This document shows positions 8,386-17,711 of a stretch of DNA of 64,000 nucleotides, one piece after another. A program made the position numbers and the translations under genes. Positions within the stretch are counted from its first letter, which is position 1; the number at the start of each line of letters is the position of its first letter. This DNA is from an uncultured Pantoea sp. (lineage in GTDB: Bacteria; Pseudomonadota; Gammaproteobacteria; Enterobacterales; Enterobacteriaceae): assembly GCA_913778495.1 (NCBI GenBank), contig CAJYVD010000004.1:124001-188000 (forward strand). Direction: 5' to 3'. The notes below the pieces were generated by a model. The model ran no database searches, was not told the DNA's origin, and worked only from the letters and a program-made list of their open reading frames with translations.

Positions 8386-9280
8386 AAGTACGTCCCCGGC
8401 GACTCTGGCGCCACAGTAGCAGCAGGTAAATCGCGATGAGCACCGCGCACAGCAGCGTCATCAGCATGGCATAGGCCGCACCGCTGCCGGCACGCAAATA
8501 GCTAAAAGACTCCTGATAAACGAAAAAGCTGAGCGTTTTTGTGCTGTCCACCGGTCCGCCCCGCGTCATCACGTAAATCAGATCGAAAATTTTGAAGGCG
8601 TCAATGGTGCGTAACACCACGGCCACGCTGAGCGCGCCAACAATCGCGGGAAAGGTGATAGCCCGGAATCGTCGCCACGCAGAGGCTCCGTCGAGTCGTG
8701 CCGCTTCGTAGAGATCCTCAGGGACGGATTGCAATGCCGCCAGCACCAGCAGCGTCACCAGCGGGTAGTTTTTCCAGATATCGGCAAACATCACTGCCCC
8801 TAACGCGGAGTCAGGCGATCCCAGCCAGCTGCGATAGCCGTCAATGAGACCAATCTGCGTCAGCAGGGCATTGATGCTGCCATAGTCAGGGTTGAAATTG
8901 AGTCGCCACATCATGGCATTCACAATGGTCGGCAGCGCCCACGGCAAAATCACCAGCACGCGCAGCAGATTACGGCCAAAGAAGCGCTGATTGAGCAGCA
9001 GCGCAACCAGTACGCCGATCGCGGCTTCAAATGCTACTGACAACACGGTGAACAGCAGCGTGCGCGCCAATGACTGCTGGAAATCCGGATCGGTGAGGGC
9101 ATAAACATAATTTTCCAGCCCGACCCAGCCCGGCGTATCGCTGCCGATTAGGCCAGCATCGGTGAAGCTTAACCAGATGGTGCGTAGCAAAGGCCAGGCG
9201 GTGAGCAGCAGCATCACCAACAGCATGGGTGCCAGCAGCACCCACGCCTGCCGCTGTTCGCGTTGACGCAAACTCAGCAT
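8375..9280 (-). CDS. Sugar ABC transporter permease (MalF/UgpA type)
   Basis: A 301-aa permease with a hydrophobic N-terminal helix (residues about 13-33) and a typical EAA loop near 190-210 (YEAARLDGASAWRRFRAITFP). Length and layout match UgpA-like subunits that lack the long periplasmic loop of MalF. It lies 9 nt after the binding-protein gene and overlaps the second permease gene. Confidence 0.88.
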   Translation of the reverse strand: MLSLRQREQRQAWVLLAPMLLVMLLLTAWPLLRTIWLSFTDAGLIGSDTPGWVGLENYVYALTDPDFQQSLARTLLFTVLSVAFEAAIGVLVALLLNQRFFGRNLLRVLVILPWALPTIVNAMMWRLNFNPDYGSINALLTQIGLIDGYRSWLGSPDSALGAVMFADIWKNYPLVTLLVLAALQSVPEDLYEAARLDGASAWRRFRAITFPAIVGALSVAVVLRTIDAFKIFDLIYVMTRGGPVDSTKTLSFFVYQESFSYLRAGSGAAYAMLMTLLCAVLIAIYLLLLWRQSRRGRTYEA

Positions 9281-9289
9281 GATGGCTCC

Positions 9290-10537
9290 CTATCGCAGTC
9301 GCGCAGCGCTTTTATCAACCGCCTGCATCGCGGCCTCAGGCGTCGCGCTGCCCACCAGCACCTGCTGTAACTGCTGTTGTAGCGTGTTGGACAGGCGCGA
9401 GTAATCGGCGGTTTCCGGACGCGACAGCATCACATTCAGCGATTTATCCGCTGCGGCGATCAGCGCTTCCTGATTTTTCTGCACTGCGGCATCCTGATAG
9501 GAGCTTTTCCAGATAGGCAGGCTGAGCGTGGCGTACTGATTTTGCACCGGCTGAGACGTCATATAGCGGATGTATTCCCACGCTTGATCGGGATGCTCGC
9601 TACTTTTGGCGATGCCCAACCCCATCGAGCCGTTAACCGCGCCATTTTTGCCTGGCGCATCGCCCGGCGCGGGCATGATCCCCACCTGGCCGGCGACTTT
9701 ACTCTGCTTAGCATCGTTGGCCATGTTGTACATGTACGTCCAGTTAAGCGCGAAGGCAGCATCGCCATTGGAAAACGCTTTCCGCACATCCTCTTCCAGA
9801 TACTCACGCGAGGCGGGATTGGTGAGCCCTTCATCCAGTGAACTTTTCATCAGCTTGAGCGCTTGCAGCGAGGCGGGCGTAGAGAAGTCGAGTTTACCTT
9901 TCTGGTAGAACGTGCCGCCAAAGCCAGACACCAGCGTGGTGTAATCACAGACCAGCGCTTCTGCCTGCGACCAGCTCCACACCAGCGGGTATTTCACAAT
10001 GTTTTTCTGTTTGATAACCCGCGCGTCATCCATCACCTGCTGCCACGTTTCCGGCAGGGCCGTAATGCCCGCTTTCTCCAACATGGCTTTGTTGTAATAG
10101 AGGTATTTGGTATCAAGGATCCACGGCATCCCCAAGGTTTTCCCTTTGAACACTACGGTATGCATGGCGCCGGGGAAAATCTGCGCGCTGACGTCGGCCG
10201 GGATGCGGCTGCTGACATCCTGCAGCAGGTCAAATTTGGCAAATTCAGCGGGCCAGATGGCATCAAACAGCACCACATCGTAGCCTTTTGCGCCCGCACC
10301 GCGCGCCGCGACGATTTTATCGTGCAGCGCTTCGTACGGCACAAACTCCAGATTGACCTGCACATCCGGGTGCGCCTGTTGGAACGCCGTTGTCATCGCG
10401 CGGATATCATTTTCGCTGTAGGCCGCTTGCGTCATAAACAGCGCATTGAGGGTGGTCGTTGCCATGGCGTGACCCGCGCTGGTCAGCAGCACCGCGAGCG
10501 CGCAGCTTTTCAGGGGAGCCGAGAATCGAATACGCAT
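9290..10537 (-). CDS. Sugar-binding periplasmic protein of the ABC transporter
   Basis: A 415-aa extracellular solute-binding protein of family 1 (MalE/UgpB type). It has a signal peptide (residues about 1-26, ending HAMA) and the family motif PDVQVNLEFVPYEALHDKI near 54-72. It is the first gene of the operon, downstream of a palindrome at 10570-10596 that is probably the operator of the divergent ROK regulator. The ligand cannot be told from the sequence; sugars and sugar phosphates are the usual range. Confidence 0.88.
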   Translation of the reverse strand: MRIRFSAPLKSCALAVLLTSAGHAMATTTLNALFMTQAAYSENDIRAMTTAFQQAHPDVQVNLEFVPYEALHDKIVAARGAGAKGYDVVLFDAIWPAEFAKFDLLQDVSSRIPADVSAQIFPGAMHTVVFKGKTLGMPWILDTKYLYYNKAMLEKAGITALPETWQQVMDDARVIKQKNIVKYPLVWSWSQAEALVCDYTTLVSGFGGTFYQKGKLDFSTPASLQALKLMKSSLDEGLTNPASREYLEEDVRKAFSNGDAAFALNWTYMYNMANDAKQSKVAGQVGIMPAPGDAPGKNGAVNGSMGLGIAKSSEHPDQAWEYIRYMTSQPVQNQYATLSLPIWKSSYQDAAVQKNQEALIAAADKSLNVMLSRPETADYSRLSNTLQQQLQQVLVGSATPEAAMQAVDKSAARLR

Positions 10538-10569
10538 TGTGTTTCACCTTGCTGTCAAAGAGAGTGATT

Positions 10570-10596
10570 AATTAAATCAATTTGATTGATTTAATT
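10570..10596. promoter_or_regulatory. Palindromic operator candidate for the ROK regulator
   Basis: AATTAAATCAA (10570-10580) and TTGATTTAATT (10586-10596) form a perfect 11-bp inverted repeat with a 5-nt spacer, 33 nt upstream of the binding-protein start and about 200 nt from the ROK gene. AT-rich inverted repeats of this kind are typical NagC/Mlc/XylR-type targets. The operator role is inferred from position and symmetry. Confidence 0.6.
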
Positions 10597-10793
10597 GCGG
10601 TCAAACGTGTCAGTTTGCTGCGGCTGACATCAGTAAGCTAAAGCAAGTGACGTGCCAGGCATAAAACCGCGTTGCCATGGGACACTACTTTGCACACTTT
10701 TTTAGCGCTGTCAGGCAAAGCAGGTATAAATTGTGTCGCCGATCATAGATATTGATGCGCGGATGCGTCGGGTGTGAAAAGAGAGACAGGACG

Positions 10794-11963
10794 ATGAAAA
10801 CTTCAGGAACCAATCTGGAACACGCGCGGGCGCACAATCGCCGGGTGATCATTGAAGCGATTCGCCTGCACGGCGAGTTGACGCGCGCTGAGCTGGCGCG
10901 TCTGACGGCGCTCACCCCGCAAACGGTCTCCAACATTGTGGCCGAGCTGGAAGCGGCAGAGCTGCTGGTTAGCCGGCAGCCGCGCAAGCAGGGGCGCGGC
11001 CAGCCGGCGATTCCGGTGACGCTTAATCCGGCCAGCGCGTTTTCCATTGGCATCCATCTCGATCACCAGACGCTGCTGATTGTGCTGGTGGATTTGACCG
11101 GTGAAATCCACTTTCGACGCCTTATTCTGGTGCAAAAGCCCGAGCCGGATGCCACTTTAGCGCGCATTGCCGAGGTGTTGGATGACATCAAAGCGCAACT
11201 CGGTGCGCGCTGGCATAAAGTGCTGGGGATGGGTGTTGTCATGCCAGGACCGTTTGGCGTTGAAGGGATTTCGTCAATTGGCCCCACCACGCTGCACGGT
11301 TGGGAAAAGGTGGATATTGAGGCGCAGCTTGCGGCGATGAGTCAGCTGCCGGTCACGCTGGAGAACGATGCTACCGTCGCCGCCATCGGTGAACGCTTTC
11401 ACGGCGTCGCCAGGCAACTCAACTCGTTTGTCTATCTGTATATCGGAACGGGATTGGGCGCGGGGATCTTTATGGACGGCCATATCTATAGCGGACACGC
11501 GCATAACGCCGGTGAGGTGGGGCATGTGGTGGTGGAGCCGGGCGGGCGAGCCTGCTACTGCGGGAATCACGGCTGTCTTGAACGCTATGTCTCGCTGCAG
11601 GCGGCGTATGAGTATTGCGGACTGGATCCAATGACCGCGCTGCCCGACGATCTCCTGGCGGTCGAACCGGCGCGCTTTGACGACTGGATCGACACCGCGC
11701 TAACGCCGCTGCGACAGGCGATTAATATGCTGGAGTGCATTTTTGACGCCGAGAGCGTAATTATCGGCGGCATGATGCCCGCCGCGCTGCTGGACAAAAT
11801 AATTGCACGTCTTCCGCCGCTTTATCAGTCGGTGCGCGGCCGTTATCTCACCGCCTCGCGCCTGAAAAGGGGCTTAACCGGCAGCGACACTGCCGCGCTG
11901 GGGGCCGCCGCGCTGCCCATTTTCGATGAGTTCAATCCGCAATTTCAGGTATTGATGAAGTGA
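10794..11963 (+). CDS. ROK-family transcriptional regulator
   Basis: A 389-aa repressor of the NagC/Mlc class. A winged helix-turn-helix occupies about residues 15-70 (GELTRAELARLTALTPQTVSNIV). The sugar-kinase-like ROK domain follows, with its ATP-type loop (IGTGLGAGI) and the zinc motif CYCGNHGCLE near 250. I start at 10794, preceded by GACAGGACG; the 14 extra upstream codons have no support. Divergent from the sugar ABC operon, it should repress that operon until the sugar or its phosphate binds. Confidence 0.88.
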   Translation: MKTSGTNLEHARAHNRRVIIEAIRLHGELTRAELARLTALTPQTVSNIVAELEAAELLVSRQPRKQGRGQPAIPVTLNPASAFSIGIHLDHQTLLIVLVDLTGEIHFRRLILVQKPEPDATLARIAEVLDDIKAQLGARWHKVLGMGVVMPGPFGVEGISSIGPTTLHGWEKVDIEAQLAAMSQLPVTLENDATVAAIGERFHGVARQLNSFVYLYIGTGLGAGIFMDGHIYSGHAHNAGEVGHVVVEPGGRACYCGNHGCLERYVSLQAAYEYCGLDPMTALPDDLLAVEPARFDDWIDTALTPLRQAINMLECIFDAESVIIGGMMPAALLDKIIARLPPLYQSVRGRYLTASRLKRGLTGSDTAALGAAALPIFDEFNPQFQVLMK

Positions 11964-11991
11964 CTGTCCCGCCGCGATTTAGGCGGGCGGC

Positions 11992-12084
11992 TCACCTGCA
12001 GGATAAAAATGGCGGTGCGGCAACCGGCTGCCAGTCCGGAAGCGGTGCGCCGACAGGCTGGCCATAGTGATTGACGTGCGGCAT
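11992..12084 (-). pseudogene. 5' remnant of a GNAT acetyltransferase gene
   Basis: An intact ribosome site (AGGAG) and ATG at 12084 open a 30-codon frame whose start, MPHVNHYGQPVGAPLPDWQP, is the characteristic N-terminus of a group of RimJ/RimL-like GNAT acetyltransferases of roughly 230 aa. The frame then leaves the family and stops at 11992, and the catalytic GNAT core is absent. It is therefore a broken gene lying between the ROK and MFS genes. The family assignment rests only on the remembered N-terminal pattern. Confidence 0.5.
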
Positions 12085-12240
12085 GGTGTCTCCTGCGTCG
12101 GGGCGCGATAGGCATGCGGGATTTATTAGCCACCTAATAATGAGTGGCAACACATTTATCGTCACTTGCGCTATGATACGCGGCTTGTTGTTTTCGGCTC
12201 GCGGCTGCGAGCGATTCTTTACCTGCTTTTCTGGAAAATC

Positions 12241-13476
12241 ATGTCTTCACAACCTCATCACACTCCATCATCCACAGACGGTGCGCCGCTGTCACGCGGT
12301 AGCGTGCTGAAGGCGCTATTTGCGCTTGGCACCGGCGGCTTTGCTATCGGGACCGGCGAATTTGTCATTATGGGCCTGCTGCCCGATGCCGCGGCGGGAC
12401 TTCACGTCTCTATCCCTGAGGCGGGGCACTTAATCAGTATTTACGCGCTCGGCGTAGTCATTGGCGCTCCCTTACTGGCTATTCTTGGTGCCCGCGCGGC
12501 GCGGCGTGATTTTTTGATGACGCTGATGGGGTTGTTCGCGCTGGGGAATCTGTTCAGTGCGATTGCGCCGGGCTATTACAGTATGCTGCTGGCGCGTTTT
12601 CTCGCCGGTTTCCCGCACGGTACCTTTTTCGGTGTGGCGGCGCTGGTCGCTGCTGGACTGGTTGAGCGCGGCAGGCGCGCGCAAGCGGTGTCCATGGTGC
12701 TGTTTGGTCTGACCATTGCCAATTTACTGGGGGTGCCAGCTGTCACCGCCATCGGACAAATTTTCGGCTGGCGCGAAGCCTTTGCCATCGTCGGGGTTCT
12801 GGCGCTGCTGACGTTAACGCTGGTGGGCAAGTGGGTGCCCAAAGTGGCGGGCGACCGCAACGCCAGCCCGCTGCGTGAGCTTTCGGCACTGACGCGTAAG
12901 CAGGTGCTGCTGACGCTGGCGATAGGTGCCATTGGCAGCGGCGGCCTGTTTTCCGTGTTCAGCTATGTTAAGCCGACGCTGACCGACCTTGCTCAACTGC
13001 CGGTGAGCTGGATCCCACTGGTGCTGGCGCTGTTTGGACTCGGCATGATTCTCGGCAATGTGGCAGGCGGTAAACTGGCGGATCGCGGCCTGGAAAAGAC
13101 CATTCGTGCGGTGCTGATCTGGTCCGTGCTGGTGTTGAGCGCCTTTGTGTTTACCGCGCACTTTGCGGTGGTCGGATCGCTTAACGTGATGTTAATCGGC
13201 ACCATGGTCGCGCTGGCAAGCGTGCTGCAAATACGTTTGATGGACGTTGCCGGTGATGCGCAAACCATGGCAGCGGCGCTCAATCACTCCGCGTTCAACA
13301 TTGCCAATGCGCTGGGCGCCTGGCTGGGCGGTGTGACCATCTCCGCCGGCTTCGGCTGGCAGTCTACCGGTTGGGTGGGCGCGCTGCTGGCGGTGTTAGG
13401 CTTATTGGTACACGCGGTAGCGATGCGTGATGCGCGCAAGAAGTCGATTACGTTCGCCACGCACCATAGCGGCTAG
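12241..13476 (+). CDS. MFS transporter, AraJ-like DHA1 type
   Basis: A 411-aa, 12-helix major facilitator. TGGFAIGTGEFVIMGLLP near residue 38 is the opening helix of the AraJ/YdhP/YdeA sugar-efflux branch. The cytoplasmic loop ARAARRDFL follows helix 2, and FLAGFPHGTFFG marks helix 4. I start at the ATG at 12241; the upstream in-frame codons lack a ribosome site. Members of this branch export arabinose, other small sugars or drugs. It stands alone and ends at a convergent hairpin. Confidence 0.78.
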   Translation: MSSQPHHTPSSTDGAPLSRGSVLKALFALGTGGFAIGTGEFVIMGLLPDAAAGLHVSIPEAGHLISIYALGVVIGAPLLAILGARAARRDFLMTLMGLFALGNLFSAIAPGYYSMLLARFLAGFPHGTFFGVAALVAAGLVERGRRAQAVSMVLFGLTIANLLGVPAVTAIGQIFGWREAFAIVGVLALLTLTLVGKWVPKVAGDRNASPLRELSALTRKQVLLTLAIGAIGSGGLFSVFSYVKPTLTDLAQLPVSWIPLVLALFGLGMILGNVAGGKLADRGLEKTIRAVLIWSVLVLSAFVFTAHFAVVGSLNVMLIGTMVALASVLQIRLMDVAGDAQTMAAALNHSAFNIANALGAWLGGVTISAGFGWQSTGWVGALLAVLGLLVHAVAMRDARKKSITFATHHSG

Positions 13477-13484
13477 CAGGGAGA

Positions 13485-13508
13485 CAGGGCGGGCGTTGCG
13501 CCGCCCTG
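13485..13508. terminator. Convergent terminator hairpin
   Basis: CAGGGCGG (13485-13492) pairs with CCGCCCTG (13501-13508) around an 8-nt loop between the MFS gene and the leftward LysR gene. Confidence 0.5.
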
Positions 13509-13511
13509 CAC

Positions 13512-14390
13512 TTATGACGCCAGCTTTTTCTGCAGAAAGGCGATGACGCGTCGATTGACCTCGCTGCGCTGACGATGCTGCGGATAGAGCGCATTCAGCG
13601 TCAGTGAGGCGGGTTGCCATCCTTCCAGTACGGTTATGAGCGCACCGCTCGCCAGCGCAGGCGCCACGATGAACTCCGGCAGTAAAATCAAACCGAGTCC
13701 GGCCATCGCCGCATCGCGCAGCATCTCACCGTTGTTTGCAATCATCGGGCCCTGAACGGCCAGCACTCTACGGCGATCGCCTTGAAACAATTCCCATCCG
13801 GTTTGGCTCTCACGCCCGTAACGCAAGCAGGCGTGGTTGAGCAGGTCCTCCGGCGTACGCGGCGCGCCTGCGCCTTGCAGGTAAGCGGGGCTGCCGCAGA
13901 TCACGCGGCGAAACGCCCCTAAACGCTTGGCGATCAGGCTGGAGTCCGGCAGCGTGCCAATACGCAACGCCATGTCAAAACCCTCGCCCACCACATCGAC
14001 ATAGCGATCGGCCAGCTCAATCTGAAACTGTAAGCCGGGATGCTGACTAAGAAATTCGGCGATAAACGGTGACAGATGGCTGATGCCAAAAGAGAGCGGC
14101 ACGCTAAGGCGGAAAGTGCCCTGTAGAGACTGATGTTGACCCGACACCGCCTGCGCCGCCTCCTGTACGTCATCAAGAATACGCTGCGCGTGACGGGCAA
14201 AAACGTGGCCGCTGTCCGTGATCGAGAGCTTACGCGTATTGCGATTGAGCAGGCGAACGCCCAATGACGCCTCCAGCGCGGCAATACGACGGCTCACGTA
14301 CTGTTTAGAAAGCATCAGCTGCTCGGCGGCGGCCGTGAAGTTACCGGCATTGATGACCGCAACGTAGATGCGAAGATCGTCTATCTGCAT
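13512..14390 (-). CDS. LysR-type regulator, divergent from pirin
   Basis: A 292-aa LysR-family regulator. The winged helix-turn-helix fills residues 1-60 (FTAAAEQLMLSKQYVSRRIAALE), with the periplasmic-binding-like effector domain from about 90. The start at 14390 follows GTGGACA and gives the usual N-terminus MQIDDLRIYV; frames further upstream add 36 non-family residues. It is divergent from the pirin gene at 14513 with about 120 nt between them, the standard layout for a LysR activator and its target. The effector is unknown. Confidence 0.88.
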   Translation of the reverse strand: MQIDDLRIYVAVINAGNFTAAAEQLMLSKQYVSRRIAALEASLGVRLLNRNTRKLSITDSGHVFARHAQRILDDVQEAAQAVSGQHQSLQGTFRLSVPLSFGISHLSPFIAEFLSQHPGLQFQIELADRYVDVVGEGFDMALRIGTLPDSSLIAKRLGAFRRVICGSPAYLQGAGAPRTPEDLLNHACLRYGRESQTGWELFQGDRRRVLAVQGPMIANNGEMLRDAAMAGLGLILLPEFIVAPALASGALITVLEGWQPASLTLNALYPQHRQRSEVNRRVIAFLQKKLAS

Positions 14391-14512
14391 ATTGTCCACT
14401 TTATTGTGACAGTTAATGTCATTTTGGCGTCTTGTTTGGCGGTTCAGTTTACCTATACTCACTGCCATCAGGAACACTCTTCGTTCCTCAGCGCACAATT
14501 AAGGAGCAGATC

Positions 14513-15238
14513 ATGATTGAACAACGTTTAGCAGAACAGCGCGGCGTGGCTGACCACGGCTGGCTGAACTCACATCACACCTTTTCCTTTGCTAACTATT
14601 GGGACCCAGCACAGACTGGTTTCTCGGATTTGCTGGTGATCAACGACGACCGCGTTGCGCCAGCGCGCGGCTTTGGTGCGCATCCACACAGAAACATGGA
14701 GATTATCTCCTACGTGCTGGAAGGGGCGCTGGAACACAAAGATTCCATGGGCACCGGATCGGTTATCGTGCCGGGTGATGTGCAGTTGATGAGTGCCGGA
14801 AGCGGGGTAACGCACAGTGAATTTAACCATTCCTCCACGGATGGCGTGCACTTTCTGCAAATTTGGATTGTGCCGGAAGCGAATGGCACGCAGCCGGGCT
14901 ATCAGCAAATCTCGGTGGCGGACAGTGAGAAGCGCGGCAAACTGCGCCTGATCATTTCGCCGGATGGGCAAGAGGGCAGCTTGAAAGTGCGCCAGGACGT
15001 GCGGATTTATGCGGGCCTTTTCGATGGCGCAGAGCAACAAACAATGACCCTGCCAGCGGATCGCTACGCTTACATTCACGTGGCGCGCGGCAGCGTGACG
15101 GTAAACGGCATCACATTTAAGGCAGGGGACGGCGCGCGCGTGCGTAACGAAACCGAACTGCACTTTACTGCAGGTGACAAGGCCGAAGTGCTGCTGTTTG
15201 ATTTGCGACCGCTGGAAGTGAACCATCCACAGCGTTAA
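14513..15238 (+). CDS. Pirin-family protein (YhhW-like)
   Basis: A 241-aa bicupin of the YhhW group. The metal ligands of this group are conserved: His57 and His59 (AHPHRNME), His101 and Glu103 (THSEFNH). E. coli YhhW has quercetin 2,3-dioxygenase activity in vitro; the natural role is unsettled. AAGGAG lies 6 nt ahead of the ATG. Its expression is probably under the divergent LysR regulator. Confidence 0.88.
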   Translation: MIEQRLAEQRGVADHGWLNSHHTFSFANYWDPAQTGFSDLLVINDDRVAPARGFGAHPHRNMEIISYVLEGALEHKDSMGTGSVIVPGDVQLMSAGSGVTHSEFNHSSTDGVHFLQIWIVPEANGTQPGYQQISVADSEKRGKLRLIISPDGQEGSLKVRQDVRIYAGLFDGAEQQTMTLPADRYAYIHVARGSVTVNGITFKAGDGARVRNETELHFTAGDKAEVLLFDLRPLEVNHPQR

Positions 15239-15246
15239 AGCTAAGC

Positions 15247-15265
15247 GGGGCGCCGCGTGCGCCCC
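15247..15265. terminator. Convergent terminator hairpin
   Basis: GGGGCGC (15247-15253) and GCGCCCC (15259-15265) form a 7-bp GC stem with a 5-nt loop between the pirin gene and sitD. Confidence 0.5.
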
Positions 15266-15270
15266 TTGGC

Positions 15271-16101
15271 TTATGCGGCTCTTGGCTGGCGATTGCGCCG
15301 CGACACCGCGCAGAACACCGCAATAAATACCATGCTATACATCACCACAATGGTTGGGCCTGGTGCGCTATCAAGGAAAAACGACGCGTAAACGCCGAGG
15401 GTGCCTGTTGTGGCGGCAATCAGCGCCGCCAGCAGCAGCACGTGAGAAAATCGTCGGGCGATCAGCAGGGCGATGGCACCTGGCGCAATCAGCATCGCAA
15501 TCGATAAAATCACGCCCACCGCCGTGAGCGACGCGACCAGCGTAAGCGCAATCAGACACAGCAACCCGTAGTGCATCAAAGCACCGCTTATACCGCAGGC
15601 GCGCGCCTGATGCGGATCGAACGCGTGCAGCATAAGATCGCGCCATTTTACTGCAAGAAAGGCTGCGACCAGTAGGGAGATCGCCGCCGTTTGCGCCATA
15701 TCCCGCCAGCTAAGTCCTAACATGTCGCCGAACAGAATATGGTCGAGGTGAATCTCTGGTTTCAGCTGCAGATAGAGCAGAACGCCTGCACCGAACATGC
15801 CGGAGAAAACAATACCCATCACAGTATCGGGTTTGATGCGGCTGTTGGCGCTGATGAAACCGCTGGAGAGCGCGCACAGCATGCTGGCGATAAACGCGCC
15901 GAGGGCATAGGGCCAGCCAATCCACCACGCCAGCACGACGCCAGGAAATACCGCGTGGCTCATCGCGTCTCCCAGCAGCGACCACCCTTTTAACACCAAA
16001 AACGCCGAGAGCAGCGCACAGGGCAGGGACAGTAGCAGCGTCGCCAGCAGCGCCATGTTCATAAATTCAAAGGTGAAGGGACTGAGCAGTGTTTCAATCA
16101 T
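15271..16101 (-). CDS. sitD: Manganese/iron ABC permease SitD
   Basis: A 276-aa ABC-3 family permease with about eight hydrophobic segments, last gene of sitABCD. The N-terminus EFMNMALLATLLLSLPCALLS and the cytoplasmic pattern WSLLGDAMSHAVFPGVV are family hallmarks. It overlaps sitC by 8 nt. With SitC it forms the inner-membrane channel for Mn2+ (and Fe2+). Expression should follow the MntR box ahead of sitA. Confidence 0.92.
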   Translation of the reverse strand: MIETLLSPFTFEFMNMALLATLLLSLPCALLSAFLVLKGWSLLGDAMSHAVFPGVVLAWWIGWPYALGAFIASMLCALSSGFISANSRIKPDTVMGIVFSGMFGAGVLLYLQLKPEIHLDHILFGDMLGLSWRDMAQTAAISLLVAAFLAVKWRDLMLHAFDPHQARACGISGALMHYGLLCLIALTLVASLTAVGVILSIAMLIAPGAIALLIARRFSHVLLLAALIAATTGTLGVYASFFLDSAPGPTIVVMYSMVFIAVFCAVSRRNRQPRAA

Positions 16102-16957
16102 GATCAGGCTCCCGTTGCGTCAGCCGGGCGCGTCGCCGGTTGGCCAGCACACCGTGTTTGGGGGCGAAGAAAAACGCCAGCAGAAACACGCCCGTTTGGG
16201 CCACGACGATAATGCTGCCGGTTGCGCCGTCAAGATAGTAGCTGCTCCATGCGCCAAGAAAGCTGGTCAGGCTGCCAATCGCCACTGCTATCAGCAATAA
16301 ACGCGGAAAACGATCGGTAAGCAGGTAGGCCGTCGCGCCCGGTGTAACCACCAGACAAATGACCATAAACGCTCCCACGGTTTGCAACGCGGCGACGGTT
16401 GAGGCCGCCAGCAGGGTAAAAAACAGCACTTTCAACGCGGAGGGATTCAGGCCAATAGCCCGCGCCTGGCGCTCGTCAAAGAAGGTCAGCATCAGGTCGC
16501 GCCACTTCACGAGCAGTATCAGCAGCGTTAGCGTGCCTATAATGCCAAGCTGCCAGATATCCGCCGGGGCTATGGCTAAAATGTTTCCCAGCACAAGGGT
16601 TTGAATATTCACAGCCGTAGGATTGAGCGAAACCATGAACAGGCCGATGCCAAAAAAAGCAGAAAAGATCAGGCCGATAATGGTGTCTTCTTTTAACCGC
16701 GTCCGCTGATTGAGAAACAGCATACTGCCGGCTGCCAGCCCACCGGAAAGAAACGCGCCCAGCGAAAAGGGCAAACCCAGCATCCATGCACCCGCCACGC
16801 CGGGCACGATAGCGTGCGACAGCGCATCCCCCATGAGCGACCAGCCTTTTAACATTAAAAAACAGGAGAGAAAGGCGCAGATGGCCCCGACCAGCGCGGC
16901 GATCCACATGGCATTGACCATATATTGATAACCGAAGGGCTCACTTATCCACGCCAT
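16094..16957 (-). CDS. sitC: Manganese/iron ABC permease SitC
   Basis: A 287-aa ABC-3 permease homologous to SitD, with the same [20 protein letters not shown] motif near residue 41. I start at 16957: a perfect GGAGGTG precedes this ATG and the product then begins [13 protein letters not shown], as in known SitC proteins. Frames reaching back to 17059 would run far into sitB. The start overlaps the end of sitB by 17 nt. Confidence 0.92.
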   Translation of the reverse strand: MAWISEPFGYQYMVNAMWIAALVGAICAFLSCFLMLKGWSLMGDALSHAIVPGVAGAWMLGLPFSLGAFLSGGLAAGSMLFLNQRTRLKEDTIIGLIFSAFFGIGLFMVSLNPTAVNIQTLVLGNILAIAPADIWQLGIIGTLTLLILLVKWRDLMLTFFDERQARAIGLNPSALKVLFFTLLAASTVAALQTVGAFMVICLVVTPGATAYLLTDRFPRLLLIAVAIGSLTSFLGAWSSYYLDGATGSIIVVAQTGVFLLAFFFAPKHGVLANRRRARLTQREPDHD

Positions 16958-17711
16958 AAGGCACCTCCACCCGCCGCGAAAAGCCGTTTGCACGCTGCCG
17001 TTGTTCGCCAAAAGCGCGGGCAAGATGATCGGCGGTAAACGCCTCCACCAGCGGACCACTGGCGATCACGGTGGTGTTAACCAGCACGCAGCGATCGCAG
17101 TATTCTGGCACGGCGTTGAGATCGTGGGTTGAGACCAGCATTGTCCGGCCTTCTTTTCGCAACTCGCGCAGCAGGGCGATGATGGCGGCTTCGGTGTTCA
17201 CATCCACGCCGGTAAAGGGTTCATCCAGCAGAATGATGCGCGCGTCTTGGGCCAGCGCGCGGGCTAAAAATACGCGCTTCTTCTGGCCGCCGGAGAGTTC
17301 ACCAATTTGACGCCCCCGATAAGCCCCCATCCCGACGCGCATCAGCGCTTCATCCACGCGCTGTTTATCTACGGCGCGCGGCAGGCGCAGCATATTCATG
17401 TAGCCGTAGCGGCCCATCATCACCACATCCTCCACCCGCACCGGAAAGTGCCAGTCCACCTCCTCCGCCTGCGGGACGTAGGCCACAAGGTTCTGCTTGA
17501 GCGCGCGTTTGACCGGCATGTCAGCCAGCGCCACGCTGCCCGCCGCCAGGGGGACAAATCCCATGATGGCGTTAAACAGCGTCGATTTACCTGCACCATT
17601 AACGCCCACCAGCGCGGCAATGCTGCCCGCAGGCACGGAAAAGGTGGCATCACGCAGGGCGGTATGCCCGTTGCGATAGGTCACGCTGACCTGATTAACC
17701 TGAACGCTCAT
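16941..17711 (-). CDS. sitB: Manganese/iron ABC ATPase SitB
   Basis: A 256-aa ATPase. Walker [10 protein letters not shown] (near residue 37), signature LSGGQKKR (near 140), Walker [13 protein letters not shown] and the switch His in STHDLNAV are visible. It overlaps sitA by 4 nt and sitC by 17 nt, so the four genes are translationally coupled. It drives import through SitC/SitD. Confidence 0.93.
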   Translation of the reverse strand: MSVQVNQVSVTYRNGHTALRDATFSVPAGSIAALVGVNGAGKSTLFNAIMGFVPLAAGSVALADMPVKRALKQNLVAYVPQAEEVDWHFPVRVEDVVMMGRYGYMNMLRLPRAVDKQRVDEALMRVGMGAYRGRQIGELSGGQKKRVFLARALAQDARIILLDEPFTGVDVNTEAAIIALLRELRKEGRTMLVSTHDLNAVPEYCDRCVLVNTTVIASGPLVEAFTADHLARAFGEQRQRANGFSRRVEVPYGVDK

